DNA of 64,000 nucleotides from Glycomyces terrestris. Its GTDB lineage: Bacteria > Actinomycetota > Actinomycetes > Mycobacteriales > Micromonosporaceae. The DNA lies in contig NZ_RSEB01000002.1 of assembly GCF_003933745.1 (NCBI RefSeq), forward strand, positions 434,001 through 498,000, read 5' to 3'. The notes under the pieces were generated by a model. The model saw only the letters and a list, made by a program, of their open reading frames with translations. It was not told the DNA's origin and searched no databases. This document shows, one piece after another, positions 25,351 through 34,261 of this stretch (position 1 is its first letter; the number at the start of each line of letters is the position of its first letter). The translations under genes were made by a program, and so were the position numbers.

Positions 25351-26952
25351 GTGGGCGCCAAGGCACTCCGGCACCGGCTCCCGGTCAGCGTGCGGCACTA
25401 CTGGAAGCTCGTCGCCGGCGCGATCGGCCTCGTCGCGGTCCTGGTCCTGGCGGTCGGCACGATCCGCGTCAGCGCGGTGGTGACCTCCGACGCCAACGAG
25501 GGGTTCGTGATCACCGCCGACGTGCAGAACACCGTGGACCTGTTCGACACCTCGGTGGCGCACGAGATCGGCCTCGAGTACAGCGAGGACGACTATCAGC
25601 AGATGATCGCGACCTTCCAGGACTCCGGTGAGAAGACGTGGATCAAGGCCGACATCACCATCGACGGCGTCACCGTCGACGACGTCGGCATCCGGCTGAA
25701 GGGCAACTCGACGCTCGCGAGTCTCGGCGGGGGCGGCGAGGGCGCCATGGGCGGCAGGGAGCTGCCCGAAGGCATGGAAATGCCTGAAGGCATGGAGTTC
25801 CCCGGCGGCGGCGAGCTGCCCGAAGGCATGGAGTTCCCCGGTGGCGGCGAGCTGCCCGAGGACATGGAGATGCCCGAACGCGGCGGCGGTCTCGGTGGCA
25901 CGGGCGGCGCCCTGAGCTTTGACGACCCCGAGTCGCTGCCGTGGCTGGTCGACTTCTCCAAGTACATCGACGGACAGGTCTACCAGGGCAACCAGCAGAT
26001 CACCCTGCGCGTCGACTCCGGCGCGGGCGGCTCGACCCTGACCGAGGCCGTCGCGCTGGAGCTGGTCGAGGCCGGCGGCGAACCGAGCTACGACTGGACC
26101 TACTCGAAGGTCTCGGTCAACGGTTCCGAGGCGGTGACCCGCCGGGTCGTCGACGCCATGGACGTGACCTGGGCCGAGGAGGAGTACGGCCCGAGCGAGG
26201 GCGTGCTCTACAAGGGACGGGCGGGGGGCCGGTTCGCGTACCAGGGCCAGGACCCCGGTGAATACGAGGACGACTTCAAGCAGGTCACCATGGAGGGCTC
26301 GGCCGACATGCAGCCGATCATCGACTTCCTGGAATGGCTGGACGCGGCCGACGACGCGGCGTTCGACGCCGAGCTCGCCGAATGGGTCGACGTCGAGTCC
26401 TTCGCGAACTACGCCGCGCTCCAGAACCTCATCGCAAACGGCGACGACATGTCGGGCCCCGGCGGCAACTACTACCTCTGGTACGACTACGACACCGGGC
26501 TGCTCTCGGTGATCACCTGGGACCTCGACCTGGCGCTGACGAGCGCCGAACTCGCCCCCGACGAGTCCGCGTCCATCATGGGCGGCGGAGGCGGAATGGG
26601 CGAGCTTCCCGAGGGCATGGAGATGCCCGAAGGCATGGAAGCGCCGGACGGCATGGAGATCCCCGAGGGCGGTGCGATGCCCGAGGGCATGGGCGGCATG
26701 TCGTCCGGCGCAGGGGAGTTCAAGCAGCGCTTCCTCGACTCCGACGTGTTTCAAGAGGTCTACATGGAGGCCTACGCCGATCTGTTCGAGCGGCTCTACG
26801 CCAGTGGCGCGGCGCTGGAAGCGGTCGACACCGCCGCGGCGGCGGCCGACCTCAACGGCGCTGCCGACGTGGCGGAATCCGCGGAGTCGCTCACGTCGGT
26901 CATCCAGCAGCGCGAGGAGTTCCTGGCAGTCCGACTCGGCGCGGGAGGATGA
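25351..26952 (+). CDS. CotH kinase-like protein with methionine-rich repeat insertions
   Basis: A 533-residue protein starting at GTG. An N-terminal membrane helix (about 22-44, LVAGAIGLVAVLVLAVGTIR) anchors an exported CotH domain: LFDTSVAHEIGLEYSEDDYQ, ADITIDGVTVDDVGIRLKGN, SLPWLVDFSKYIDGQVYQGN, LVEAGGEPSYDWTYSKVSVN, NLIANGDDMSGPGGNYYLWY and SVITWDLDLAL. CotH proteins are atypical kinases that phosphorylate proteins in spore coats. Two low-complexity insertions interrupt the domain, about residues 130-180 and 411-455, built from PEGMEMPEGMEFPGGGE-type units. The role in a polyphosphate module and the purpose of the Met-rich loops are unknown. Confidence 0.9.
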   Translation: MGAKALRHRLPVSVRHYWKLVAGAIGLVAVLVLAVGTIRVSAVVTSDANEGFVITADVQNTVDLFDTSVAHEIGLEYSEDDYQQMIATFQDSGEKTWIKADITIDGVTVDDVGIRLKGNSTLASLGGGGEGAMGGRELPEGMEMPEGMEFPGGGELPEGMEFPGGGELPEDMEMPERGGGLGGTGGALSFDDPESLPWLVDFSKYIDGQVYQGNQQITLRVDSGAGGSTLTEAVALELVEAGGEPSYDWTYSKVSVNGSEAVTRRVVDAMDVTWAEEEYGPSEGVLYKGRAGGRFAYQGQDPGEYEDDFKQVTMEGSADMQPIIDFLEWLDAADDAAFDAELAEWVDVESFANYAALQNLIANGDDMSGPGGNYYLWYDYDTGLLSVITWDLDLALTSAELAPDESASIMGGGGGMGELPEGMEMPEGMEAPDGMEIPEGGAMPEGMGGMSSGAGEFKQRFLDSDVFQEVYMEAYADLFERLYASGAALEAVDTAAAAADLNGAADVAESAESLTSVIQQREEFLAVRLGAGG

Positions 26953-27116
26953 TCCGGTGCGACGGGGACCGGTCAGGCGAGGGCCGGCCCCCGTCGCACC
27001 CGGCCGAGGAGTCGTGCGCCGGCCGTGTTCAACGTCGGACTCCCAGCGCCGCCCTCGCCGTGACGCGCCTCCGCTTCCCGGCCTCGGTTGTCGGTCGCCG
27101 GCTCGCCGGATATATT

Positions 27117-27137
27117 GAAACGAAAACACTTCGTTTC
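27117..27137 (+). promoter_or_regulatory. TetR-type operator upstream of TetR/MFS genes
   Basis: Perfect inverted repeat GAAACGAA-AACAC-TTCGTTTC, three bases before the AGGAGG ribosome site of the regulator gene, positioned for autorepression. Confidence 0.75.
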
Positions 27138-27152
27138 GATAGGAGGCGGCCG

Positions 27153-27737
27153 GTGGAGGGACGCTCACGGCTCTCGCCCGAGCGCGAGTCCGAGATCTTC
27201 GGAGCGGTCGTGAAGCTCGTCAGCGAGCACGGCTACGAGAAGGTCACCATGCAGCAGATCGCGGCGGAGGCCCGCACCAGCACGGCGACCCTGTACCGCC
27301 GCTGGAACGGGAAGCCGCGCCTCGTCGTCGAGTCGATCCGGCATCTGAAGCCGCACCCGCTCGAGACGGTCGACACCGGGTCGCTCCGCGGCGACCTCCT
27401 CGCCGGGGTGGGGCCGATGTCGCGCACGGCGCCCGCCGACCACGATCTGATGGCCGGCATCCACAACGCCGGCCGGTCCGACGACGATCTCGCCGCGGCC
27501 GTCCGCGAGGTCATCGCCGAGCCCGTAGAGCTGGCCGTGGAGGCCGTCATCGACCGCGCGATCGCGCGCGGCGAGATCGACCCCGACCCACCGGGGCGCC
27601 GCTTCGTCCACGAACTGCTCCTGGCGCCCGTCGTCGTGCGCCCCATGATCGTCGGCGAGCTCCCGGACGAGGAGTACCTGACCGCCTACATCGACGCCGT
27701 CATCCTTCCCGCGCTCGGAGTCCGCCATGACCGCTGA
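27153..27737 (+). CDS. TetR-family transcriptional regulator of the adjacent efflux pump
   Basis: A 194-residue protein from GTG 27153, preceded by AGGAGG. The N-terminal helix-turn-helix is EIFGAVVKLVSEHGYEKVTM, QQIAAEARTSTATLYRRWNG with KPRLVVESIRHLK. The C-terminal ligand domain fits the TetR_C_11-like group (DHDLMAGIHNAGRSDDDLAA, FVHELLLAPVVVRPMIVGEL). It overlaps the MFS start by 11 bp and sits behind its own palindromic operator. It probably represses the pump until its substrate binds. Confidence 0.92.
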   Translation: MEGRSRLSPERESEIFGAVVKLVSEHGYEKVTMQQIAAEARTSTATLYRRWNGKPRLVVESIRHLKPHPLETVDTGSLRGDLLAGVGPMSRTAPADHDLMAGIHNAGRSDDDLAAAVREVIAEPVELAVEAVIDRAIARGEIDPDPPGRRFVHELLLAPVVVRPMIVGELPDEEYLTAYIDAVILPALGVRHDR

Positions 27738-29271
27738 CATCCTCGACGAACCGGTCGGGCCGACCGCCGAGCGCTCCAAGCTGCCGTCGCACTTCGGGTG
27801 GATCTACGCCGCCCTCATGGTCACGATGCTGCTCTCCGCACTCGACCAGACCATCGTCTCCACCGCGCTGCCGACCATCGTCGGCGAGCTCGACGGCCTG
27901 TCCCACATGGCCTGGGTGACCACCGCGTACATCCTCGCCGCGACCATCGGCATGCCCGTGTACGGCAGGCTCGGCGACCTCCTCGGCCGCCGCCGGCTCT
28001 TCCTCGCCGCCCTCGCGGTCTTCGTCGCCGGCTCCGGCCTCGCCGGGTTCGCGCAGGACATGCCGCAGCTCATCGCCTTCCGCGCCCTCCAGGGCCTCGG
28101 CGGCGGCGGGCTCATGATCATGTCGCAGGCCATCATCGCCGACCTCGTCCCCGTCCGCCAGCGCGCGAAGTTCATGGGCCCCATGGGCGCCGTGTTCGGC
28201 CTCGCCGCCGTCGCCGGCCCGCTGCTGGGCGGCTGGATCACCGACAACGCGGACTGGCGCTGGGCGTTCTGGATCAACCTGCCGCTCGGGGCCGCCGCGC
28301 TCGCCATCAGCGCGCTCGCGATCCGACTGCCGCGCAAGCAGGTCAAGATCACGTTTGACTACCTCGGCACCGCGCTCATGGCCGCCGCCGTCACCAGCCT
28401 GATCCTGGTGTGCACCTGGGGCGGCACCGAGTACGAGTGGACCTCGCCGACGATCCTGTGGCTGGGCGCGGTCTCGCTCGTGTCCGCGCTGCTGTTCGGC
28501 GTCGTGGAGCGCCGCGCCGCCGAGCCGCTCATCCCGCTGCGGATGCTCAAGAATCCGGTCTTCTCCATCGCGACGCTCATCGGCATGATCGCCATCGGCC
28601 TGGGCATGTTCGCCGTCATCAGCTACATGCCGACCTACCTCCAGATGGTGTACGGGTACTCGGCCACCGAGTCGGGGCTGCTGCTCATCCCCATGGTCGC
28701 CGGCATGATGCTCACGGCGACGACATCGGGCGCACTCGTGTCGAAACTCGGGCGGTACAAGGGGTTCGTGATCGCGGGCATGTTGGTCATGCCGGTCGGC
28801 ATCTGGCTCATGTCCACACTCGACCCTGCATCTCCGGTGGCGCTCCTGTGCGCCTACATCGCGCTGCTGGGTGCCGGCATGGGCCTGGTCATGCAGAACC
28901 TGGTGCTGGCGGTGCAGAACGCGTTCCCGCAGTCGGAGGTCGGCACGGCCACGTCGTCGAACAACTTCTTCCGCGAGATCGGCGCGACCGTCGGCGTCGC
29001 GGTCGTCGGGGCGATCTTCACCAACCGGCTCACCGACGGCCTGGCGGGGATCGGCACGGACTTCGGCGGCGCCGGCGCCGAGTCGATCACCCCCGCGATC
29101 GTCCGCTCGCTCCCGGACGCCTTGCGCGATCAGGTGATCGACGCCTACGCCGACGCGCTGCTCCCGATCTTCCTCGGACTCGTCCCGGTGATCCTCGTCG
29201 GCACCGCGCTAGCGCTCTTCCTGCCGGACCGGAAGCTCCGCGATGGCACCGACCACACGCCCGCGCACTGA
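27727..29271 (+). CDS. MFS transporter, DHA2 (EmrB/QacA) drug efflux family
   Basis: A 514-residue protein with 14 predicted membrane helices. DHA2 motifs: LDQTIVSTALPTIVGEL in helix 1, GRLGDLLGRRRLFLAALAVF (motif A) between helices 2 and 3, RALQGLGGGGLMIMSQAIIA (motif B) in helix 4 and GPLLGGWITDNADWRWAFWI (motif C) in helix 5. These proton-driven pumps export hydrophobic or cationic compounds. The start overlaps the TetR gene, so expression follows it. A bidirectional terminator separates it from the convergent xylanase gene. Confidence 0.93.
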   Translation: MTADILDEPVGPTAERSKLPSHFGWIYAALMVTMLLSALDQTIVSTALPTIVGELDGLSHMAWVTTAYILAATIGMPVYGRLGDLLGRRRLFLAALAVFVAGSGLAGFAQDMPQLIAFRALQGLGGGGLMIMSQAIIADLVPVRQRAKFMGPMGAVFGLAAVAGPLLGGWITDNADWRWAFWINLPLGAAALAISALAIRLPRKQVKITFDYLGTALMAAAVTSLILVCTWGGTEYEWTSPTILWLGAVSLVSALLFGVVERRAAEPLIPLRMLKNPVFSIATLIGMIAIGLGMFAVISYMPTYLQMVYGYSATESGLLLIPMVAGMMLTATTSGALVSKLGRYKGFVIAGMLVMPVGIWLMSTLDPASPVALLCAYIALLGAGMGLVMQNLVLAVQNAFPQSEVGTATSSNNFFREIGATVGVAVVGAIFTNRLTDGLAGIGTDFGGAGAESITPAIVRSLPDALRDQVIDAYADALLPIFLGLVPVILVGTALALFLPDRKLRDGTDHTPAH

Positions 29272-29355
29272 TCGTCGCCGGCCGGGCGGAGACCGGGCGG
29301 GCTCCGGGCATCCGCTGGTCAGCGCAGATCTCGAACGCCCGACCCGAGGCATGGA

Positions 29356-29382
29356 GAGGGAGGCGCGCGGCGCGCCTCCCTC
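29356..29382. terminator. Bidirectional terminator between MFS and GH11 genes
   Basis: Perfect 12-bp arms (GAGGGAGGCGCG) with loop CGG between two convergent genes. Confidence 0.8.
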
Positions 29383-29390
29383 CACTGGGG

Positions 29391-30092
29391 TCAGCTGACG
29401 GTGATGTTGGAGCTGCCGGTGGACTGGTAGCCCTCGGTCGCCATGATCATGTAGTAGCTGAACGCGCCGAGGTTCATGCCGGCGCGGGCCCAGGCGTCGA
29501 AGTGGGCGCCGGTGTCGATGGTGCCGCTGCTGCGGAGGTTCTGCCGGACGCTCCAGTACTGCGCGAACGTCTTGGTGCCCTCCACCGAAGGCGCGTTGTA
29601 GCGCATGGAGTGCCCGAGGGTGTAGTTGCTGCCGTTGATGTAGGCGGTGCCGCGGTGCGAGGCGCCGCTGCTGGGGTTGTACGGGCCGTGCGATTCGACG
29701 ATGTAGTACTCGACCAGCGGGTTCGACGTCCAGCCGTAGAGGGCCAGGTAGCCGTTGCTGCCGTGGTTGACCCAGCCGTTGTAGTTGACGGTGCGGCGGC
29801 CGCCGTTGGCCCAGCCCTTGCCGCCGACCCAGTTGTTGGCGCCGTTCCACTGGGAGCTGTAGTTCCCGCCCGAGCCGAGGGTCATCGAGGCCCGGCCCTG
29901 GCTGTCGGTCCAGAAGGAGTAGTAGTAGCCGTTGTGCATGCCGGTCGCGTTCTGCGTCAGCGTCTGCGCGTTCGCGGTGCCCGGCAAGGCGAGCGCCGAC
30001 GCCGCGCCGAGGGCGAGCGCCCCGCCGCCGAGCAGGAGTCCCCTGCGGCTGAACGGGGTCGCGGGTTCCTTCCGGGGCTGTGCCTCAGACAT
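29391..30092 (-). CDS. Secreted GH11 endo-1,4-beta-xylanase
   Basis: A 233-residue protein. A Tat signal ([20 protein letters not shown]) ends near residue 42 (ANAQ). The GH11 jelly roll has [40 protein letters not shown], the nucleophile Glu in [43 protein letters not shown] and the acid/base Glu in [14 protein letters not shown]. It hydrolyses internal xylan bonds outside the cell. The usual C-terminal xylan-binding module is absent. The start has a GGAGGA ribosome site; an upstream in-frame ATG (30146) is less likely. The promoter carries GAAACTTTC-type palindromes shared with the GH10 xylanase. Confidence 0.95.
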   Translation of the reverse strand: MSEAQPRKEPATPFSRRGLLLGGGALALGAASALALPGTANAQTLTQNATGMHNGYYYSFWTDSQGRASMTLGSGGNYSSQWNGANNWVGGKGWANGGRRTVNYNGWVNHGSNGYLALYGWTSNPLVEYYIVESHGPYNPSSGASHRGTAYINGSNYTLGHSMRYNAPSVEGTKTFAQYWSVRQNLRSSGTIDTGAHFDAWARAGMNLGAFSYYMIMATEGYQSTGSSNITVS

Positions 30093-30162
30093 GAGTCCTC
30101 CAAGTTGCATCGAAGAATGTCGATTTGAGAAGTATGCGCACCGCATCGAGCAACGTCAATAA

Positions 30163-30199
30163 GTTTCGGGAAACTTTCGGAATCTTCTTCGGAAGTTTC
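30163..30199 (-). promoter_or_regulatory. Clustered GAAACTTTC-type operator elements of the GH11 xylanase
   Basis: Plus-strand AAGTTTCGGGAAACTTTCGG (30161-30180) and GGAAGTTTC (30191-30199) give three overlapping palindromic units. GAAACTTTCGG (30170-30180) recurs in the GH10 promoter at 46247-46257. Similar CGAAA/TTTCG palindromes are bound by LacI-type xylan regulators in Streptomyces, as I recall. Confidence 0.6.
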
Positions 30200-30297
30200 A
30201 GTCTGTAGTCGCCCTGAGCTCCGTGGGGCGCAGCGGTGCGCCGGGGGAGCGGGTCGGCGCAGAACGACTATCCGCACGCTTCGCATTCGCGGCAGCG

Positions 30298-31431
30298 TCA
30301 GTTCGAGGGCACGCGCAAGGCGACCCGCCAGCCTCCATCGGCCGTCGGGGCCGCTTCGAAGGTTCCTCGCAGCAGCTCCGCGCGCTGTTCGAGGCCGATG
30401 AGGCCGTGTTTCGCGCTCGGCAGCGGCACGACCGCGCGGGTGGGCGGCGTGTTCATGACCTCCGCCAGGACCGCGCCGTCCTCCTCCGCCACCCGGACGC
30501 GCACCGCCGCGCCGGGGGCGTGCTTGCGGGCGTTGGTCAGCGCCTCCTGCACGGTGCGGTAGATCGCCCGCTGCACCGGAGGGCTCAGGTCCGGCAGCGG
30601 CCCGGTGTGCAGCTCGGCCTCGACGCCGGCGCCGCGCACGAGTTCGCCCAGCCCCGCAAGCGTCGGCTGCGGGGCCAGGCCGACCTCCCCGCCGCCGCCG
30701 GCCCGCAGCACCCCGACCATGTGCCGCAGCTCGTCCAAGGTGCGTGCGGCGAGCGTCTGGATCGTGTCGGCGGCGTCCTGCGCGATCGGCTCCCGGGTGC
30801 TCACCTGGAGCGCCCCGGCCCGCACCGCGATCAGGCTCACCTGGTGCGAGACGACGTCGTGCATCTCCCGCGCCAGGTGCGCGCGCTCCTGGGCCAGGAC
30901 CTTCTGGGCCGCCAGGGCCTGCTCGTGCTCGCGGACCTCGCTGATCTCCTCGAGCCGCCGCGACAGCTCCCGCTTGGTCTGGACCAGCTGGCCGAGGAAC
31001 ACCGCCGCGCCGGCGGGCGCCAGGGCGTAGGCCCCCCACACCAGCCAGGACGAGTCGAACCGGAGCGAGCCGTCCCCCCACCACGTGGTTATCGAGAACA
31101 GCGCGTACACCAGGGCGCAGCCGGTGAGCAGCCACCGGTTCCGCGTCGCGCACGCGACGGTGAACAGCGCGATCAGCGACGCCGCCGACTGGCCCATGAG
31201 CAACGGCATCGGCAACGTGGCCGCGAAGACCGCGAGCGGGTGCCGGCGGCGCAGCATCAGCGCGAGGACCCCGACGGCGAGCACGACGTGGTCCCACCAC
31301 GCTTCGACGGGCAGGTGGTTGAACCACAGGTCGGCCGCCGCCACGGCCACGAGTCCCGCGTCGGCGGCCACGGCGGGCCAGCGCGATCCGGAGTGCCGCC
31401 AGGCCCGCAGCCGGGCCGAGGCGGCGTTCAC
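30298..31431 (-). CDS. Sensor histidine kinase, NarL/DesK type
   Basis: A 377-residue kinase. About five membrane helices occupy residues 20-160, then a helical linker, HisKA_3 with phosphoacceptor His in QERAHLAREMHDVVSHQVSL, a dimerisation helix, and HATPase with IYRTVQEALTNARKHAPGAA and KHGLIGLEQRAELLRGTFEA. It is cognate to the LuxR-type regulator encoded just upstream, whose stop overlaps this start by 4 nt. The signal is unknown. Confidence 0.93.
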   Translation of the reverse strand: MNAASARLRAWRHSGSRWPAVAADAGLVAVAAADLWFNHLPVEAWWDHVVLAVGVLALMLRRRHPLAVFAATLPMPLLMGQSAASLIALFTVACATRNRWLLTGCALVYALFSITTWWGDGSLRFDSSWLVWGAYALAPAGAAVFLGQLVQTKRELSRRLEEISEVREHEQALAAQKVLAQERAHLAREMHDVVSHQVSLIAVRAGALQVSTREPIAQDAADTIQTLAARTLDELRHMVGVLRAGGGGEVGLAPQPTLAGLGELVRGAGVEAELHTGPLPDLSPPVQRAIYRTVQEALTNARKHAPGAAVRVRVAEEDGAVLAEVMNTPPTRAVVPLPSAKHGLIGLEQRAELLRGTFEAAPTADGGWRVALRVPSN

Positions 31432-32090
31432 CGCCGCCCGCCGTCGTCGTCGTCGAGGAGCCCGGCCCGCTGGGCCACGAGCGCCGCCTGGACGCGGTTG
31501 GCGACGCGGAGCTTGGTGAGGATCGCCGAGACGTGGTCCTTGACGGTGCCGACGCTGAGGTACAGCCGGGCCGCGATGTCGGTGTTGGACATGCCTTCGG
31601 CGAGGAGCACGAGAACGGCCCGCTCCCGGTCGCTCAAGGCGTCGACGGCGTCGGCGCCGGCGGGGCGCCGGCGGGCCGTGAGGTAGCCGTCGACGACGGT
31701 CGCGGTGACCTTCGGGGACAGGACCACGCCGTCGGCGGCGAGCGTGCGGACCTGGAGCGCGAGCTGCGCCGGGCGGGTGTCCTTGAGGAGGAACCCGGCC
31801 GCGCCCTCGCGCAGCGCGGTCGCCACGTACTCGTCGTTGTCGAACGTGGTGAGCATCGCGACCGTCGGCGGCGAGGACAGGGCCCGGAGCCGGCGCAGCA
31901 CCGTGAGGCCGTCGACGTCGGGCATGCGGATGTCGAGCAGGACGATGTCAGGGCGCAGCCGCTGGGCCTCGGCCACCGCGCGCGAGCCGGTGACCGCGCC
32001 GACCACCTCGATGTCGGGCGCGGCGTCGAGGATGAGTTCGAAGCCGCTGCGGATCAGCGCCTCGTCGTCGACGATCAACACCCGGATCAC
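31428..32090 (-). CDS. LuxR/NarL-family response regulator
   Basis: A 220-residue regulator. The receiver has DDEALIRSGFELIL, phosphoacceptor Asp in DIVLLDIRMPDVDGLTVLRR, Thr in MLTTFDNDEYVATALREGAA and Lys in GFLLKDTRP. The output helix-turn-helix is LSDRERAVLVLLAEGMSNTD, IAARLYLSVGTVKDHVSAIL. It forms a two-gene operon with the kinase at 30298-31431. It is divergent from the acyltransferase gene at 32316 across 225 bp, a possible target. Confidence 0.94.
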   Translation of the reverse strand: MIRVLIVDDEALIRSGFELILDAAPDIEVVGAVTGSRAVAEAQRLRPDIVLLDIRMPDVDGLTVLRRLRALSSPPTVAMLTTFDNDEYVATALREGAAGFLLKDTRPAQLALQVRTLAADGVVLSPKVTATVVDGYLTARRRPAGADAVDALSDRERAVLVLLAEGMSNTDIAARLYLSVGTVKDHVSAILTKLRVANRVQAALVAQRAGLLDDDDGGRR

Positions 32091-32315
32091 GGCCGCTCCT
32101 CGCTTGTCGGTGCCACGGGTTGATTCCTAGCACGCCGCGGCCCCGCCGCGCGCAGTTCGCGGCTCCCGAACGTCGACTTCCGCCAGTCGGCGGGGGCTGA
32201 TCGGCCAGTCGGCGGCCGGGTTGCCCCCACGAGGCGGGACGGTTCCCGCCTCCGGGGGCGGGGCGGTGGCCGCTCGCCGGATGAGACGGCGTGGCCACCG
32301 CCGCAAGCTGGCCCT

Positions 32316-33596
32316 ATGACTGACACGAACTCCTTGCGAGACGAACCGACCTTGCGGCTGGTCCGCGACGGCCGCGACGCTCCGCCGCTGGAGCCGAAGC
32401 CCGAGCGCGGCTCCGCCTCGCTCGGCCGGGTCCTCGGGCTCGACCTGGCCCGCGCGCTCGCCGTCTTCGGCATGTTCTACTCGCACGTGGGCCCCCGGCG
32501 CCATTTCGACAACCCGGTCGTCAACGCGATCATGGAGATCCCGCACGGCCGCTCCGCGGCGCTCTTCGCGGTCCTCGCCGGCCTCTCGCTGGTGCTCCTC
32601 GCCGGCGGACGCCGGCCCCGGCCCGCTCTCGAACGCCGCCGGCGGATCGTCAGGATCGTCATCCGCTCGCTCCTGCTGATCGCCCTCGGCTCGGCCCTGA
32701 CGGCGGCCATGGGCGTCGACATCATCATCCTCGCCTTCTACGGCCTGTACTTCCTGCTGGCGCTGCCGTTCATCCGCTGCGGAACGCGCACCCTCGCGAT
32801 CCTCTCGGCCGCTGTCGCCGCCGTCGGCTCGGTGGTCTTCTACTGGTTCACCATGGCCCGACCCGGCTGGATCAGCGCGGTCGACGCGCTCGACCCGCTC
32901 GCCCGCGCAGGCGCCGACGGCATCGTCTCGCTGCTGTTCACCGGGTTCTACCCGGCCTTCCCGTGGCTCGCCTACATCTTCGCGGGCATGGCGATCGGCA
33001 AGCTCGACCTGTCCGCCAGGCGCATCCGGTTCCGCCTGGCCTGGGTCGGCGCCGGCCTGGCCGCGTTCGGGTACGGGTTCTCCTGGGTACTGCGCGACGT
33101 CGTGTTCGCCGCGGGCCCGGCGATGGCCGGGTCGGGCAGCTGGAGCTCCGGCTCGGACATGTCTTCCTCGCCGGGCTCATCCGGGGCGATGGTCCCCGAC
33201 GGCGTGAGCCCGTGGTCGCCGGACATGCTGCGGTTCCTGCTCGAGTCCTCCCCGCACTCGGGCACCATGTTCGAGCTGACCGGCAACATCGGCATCGCGA
33301 TGCTCGTCATCACCGCCTGCGTGGCCCTGCTCGACCGCTCCGCGCCGGCCCGCAAGCTCTTGACGCCGATCACGGCGGTCGGCGCGATGTCCCTGACCCT
33401 GTACGTCGCCCACCTGTGGGGCATCGGCCTGGTCCCGCCGCAGTCGGCGACCAGCGTGGTCCCCGAGCTGCGGGCCTGGGCCTGGTTCTGCCTGGCGGCC
33501 GTCGCCTTCGCGTTCCTGTGGTCCCGCTTCTTCAAGCGCGGCCCGCTCGAACACCTCATGCACTGGGCCACCGGCGTCGCCAAGTTCGTGCGCTGA
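32316..33596 (+). CDS. Membrane acyltransferase-like protein (DUF1624/DUF418 type)
   Basis: A 426-residue protein. After about 35 cytoplasmic residues come about 10 membrane helices. The N-terminus GLDLARALAVFGMFYSHVGP and the motif EIPHGRSAALFAVLAGLSLV are typical of the heparan-alpha-glucosaminide N-acetyltransferase-like family and of DUF418 proteins; the C-terminal GAMSLTLYVAHLWGIGL matches DUF418. Such proteins are thought to transfer acyl groups across the membrane. A Ser/Gly-rich extracellular loop (about residues 274-300) is unusual. It is divergent from the two-component regulator, and a strong hairpin follows. Confidence 0.8.
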   Translation: MTDTNSLRDEPTLRLVRDGRDAPPLEPKPERGSASLGRVLGLDLARALAVFGMFYSHVGPRRHFDNPVVNAIMEIPHGRSAALFAVLAGLSLVLLAGGRRPRPALERRRRIVRIVIRSLLLIALGSALTAAMGVDIIILAFYGLYFLLALPFIRCGTRTLAILSAAVAAVGSVVFYWFTMARPGWISAVDALDPLARAGADGIVSLLFTGFYPAFPWLAYIFAGMAIGKLDLSARRIRFRLAWVGAGLAAFGYGFSWVLRDVVFAAGPAMAGSGSWSSGSDMSSSPGSSGAMVPDGVSPWSPDMLRFLLESSPHSGTMFELTGNIGIAMLVITACVALLDRSAPARKLLTPITAVGAMSLTLYVAHLWGIGLVPPQSATSVVPELRAWAWFCLAAVAFAFLWSRFFKRGPLEHLMHWATGVAKFVR

Positions 33597-33621
33597 GCCT
33601 GGGGCTCGGCGCAACGGGGAA

Positions 33622-33659
33622 GGCCGCTGAGCCGGAGCGGGCGCTTCGGCTCAGCGGCC
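33622..33659 (+). terminator. Terminator hairpin after the acyltransferase gene
   Basis: Arms GGCCGCTGAGCC and GGCTCAGCGGCC, with five more inner pairs including one G-T. Confidence 0.8.
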
Positions 33660-33686
33660 CAGACCGCTACATGAAAGGACACCGCC

Positions 33687-34229
33687 ATGACCGGCGATCT
33701 CGACATCACGCTCGCACTCGCGGCCGCTTCCGACCTGCCGGCCTTCCAGAACGCGTTGCAGCAGGCGTTCACTGAAGCGGCCGCCGAGTACGGCATCGAT
33801 GGCGACGACGGCCCGATCCCGTCCGACGCGGACGTGCAGCAGGCGTTCCAGTCGCCCGGAGCGGCCGTGTACCACCTGCTGCTCGACGGGGCACGGGTCG
33901 GCGGGGCCGTGCTGCACATCGACTCCCGCACGCATCGCAATTCGCTGGCGCTGTTCTACATCGCCTCCGATCACCGCGGCCGGGGCCTCGGCCTGGCGGC
34001 GTGGAACGCGATCGAGGCCCGCTACCCGCAGACCGCGGTCTGGGAACTCGGCACGCCCGCCTTCGAGCGGCGCAACCTCCACTTCTACGTCAACAAGTGC
34101 GGGTTCCACATCGTCGAGTTCTTCAACGAGCGCCACGCCGATCCGCACGCCCCGGCCGCCGATCTGCGCCAGGGCCCCGCCGTCGAAGACGAGGGCTTCT
34201 TCAGGCTCGAGAAGGTCATGAGCCGGTAG
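33687..34229 (+). CDS. GNAT-family N-acetyltransferase
   Basis: A 180-residue protein. The acetyl-CoA site is FYIASDHRGRGLGLAAWNAI (R/Q-x-x-G-x-G/A), preceded by the central strand motif AVLHIDSRTHRNSLALFYI and followed by FERRNLHFYVNKCGFHIVEF, the usual N-x-x-FY-x-x-x-GF end. The substrate is unknown; the length and FFNE-H tail fit the small-molecule or peptide acetyltransferases of this type. An AAAGGA ribosome site lies 9 bases before the ATG. Single gene, 90 bp after the acyltransferase terminator. Confidence 0.9.
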   Translation: MTGDLDITLALAAASDLPAFQNALQQAFTEAAAEYGIDGDDGPIPSDADVQQAFQSPGAAVYHLLLDGARVGGAVLHIDSRTHRNSLALFYIASDHRGRGLGLAAWNAIEARYPQTAVWELGTPAFERRNLHFYVNKCGFHIVEFFNERHADPHAPAADLRQGPAVEDEGFFRLEKVMSR

Positions 34230-34261
34230 CGCACCGTCGCGCGCGGCGACCCGGTCGCGGC

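Noticed and set aside
25739-25890. Regular DNA repeats that could be read as a CRISPR-like array
   Set aside because: They encode in-frame PEGM/PGGGE units inside the CotH gene, with no palindromic repeat and no unique spacers.
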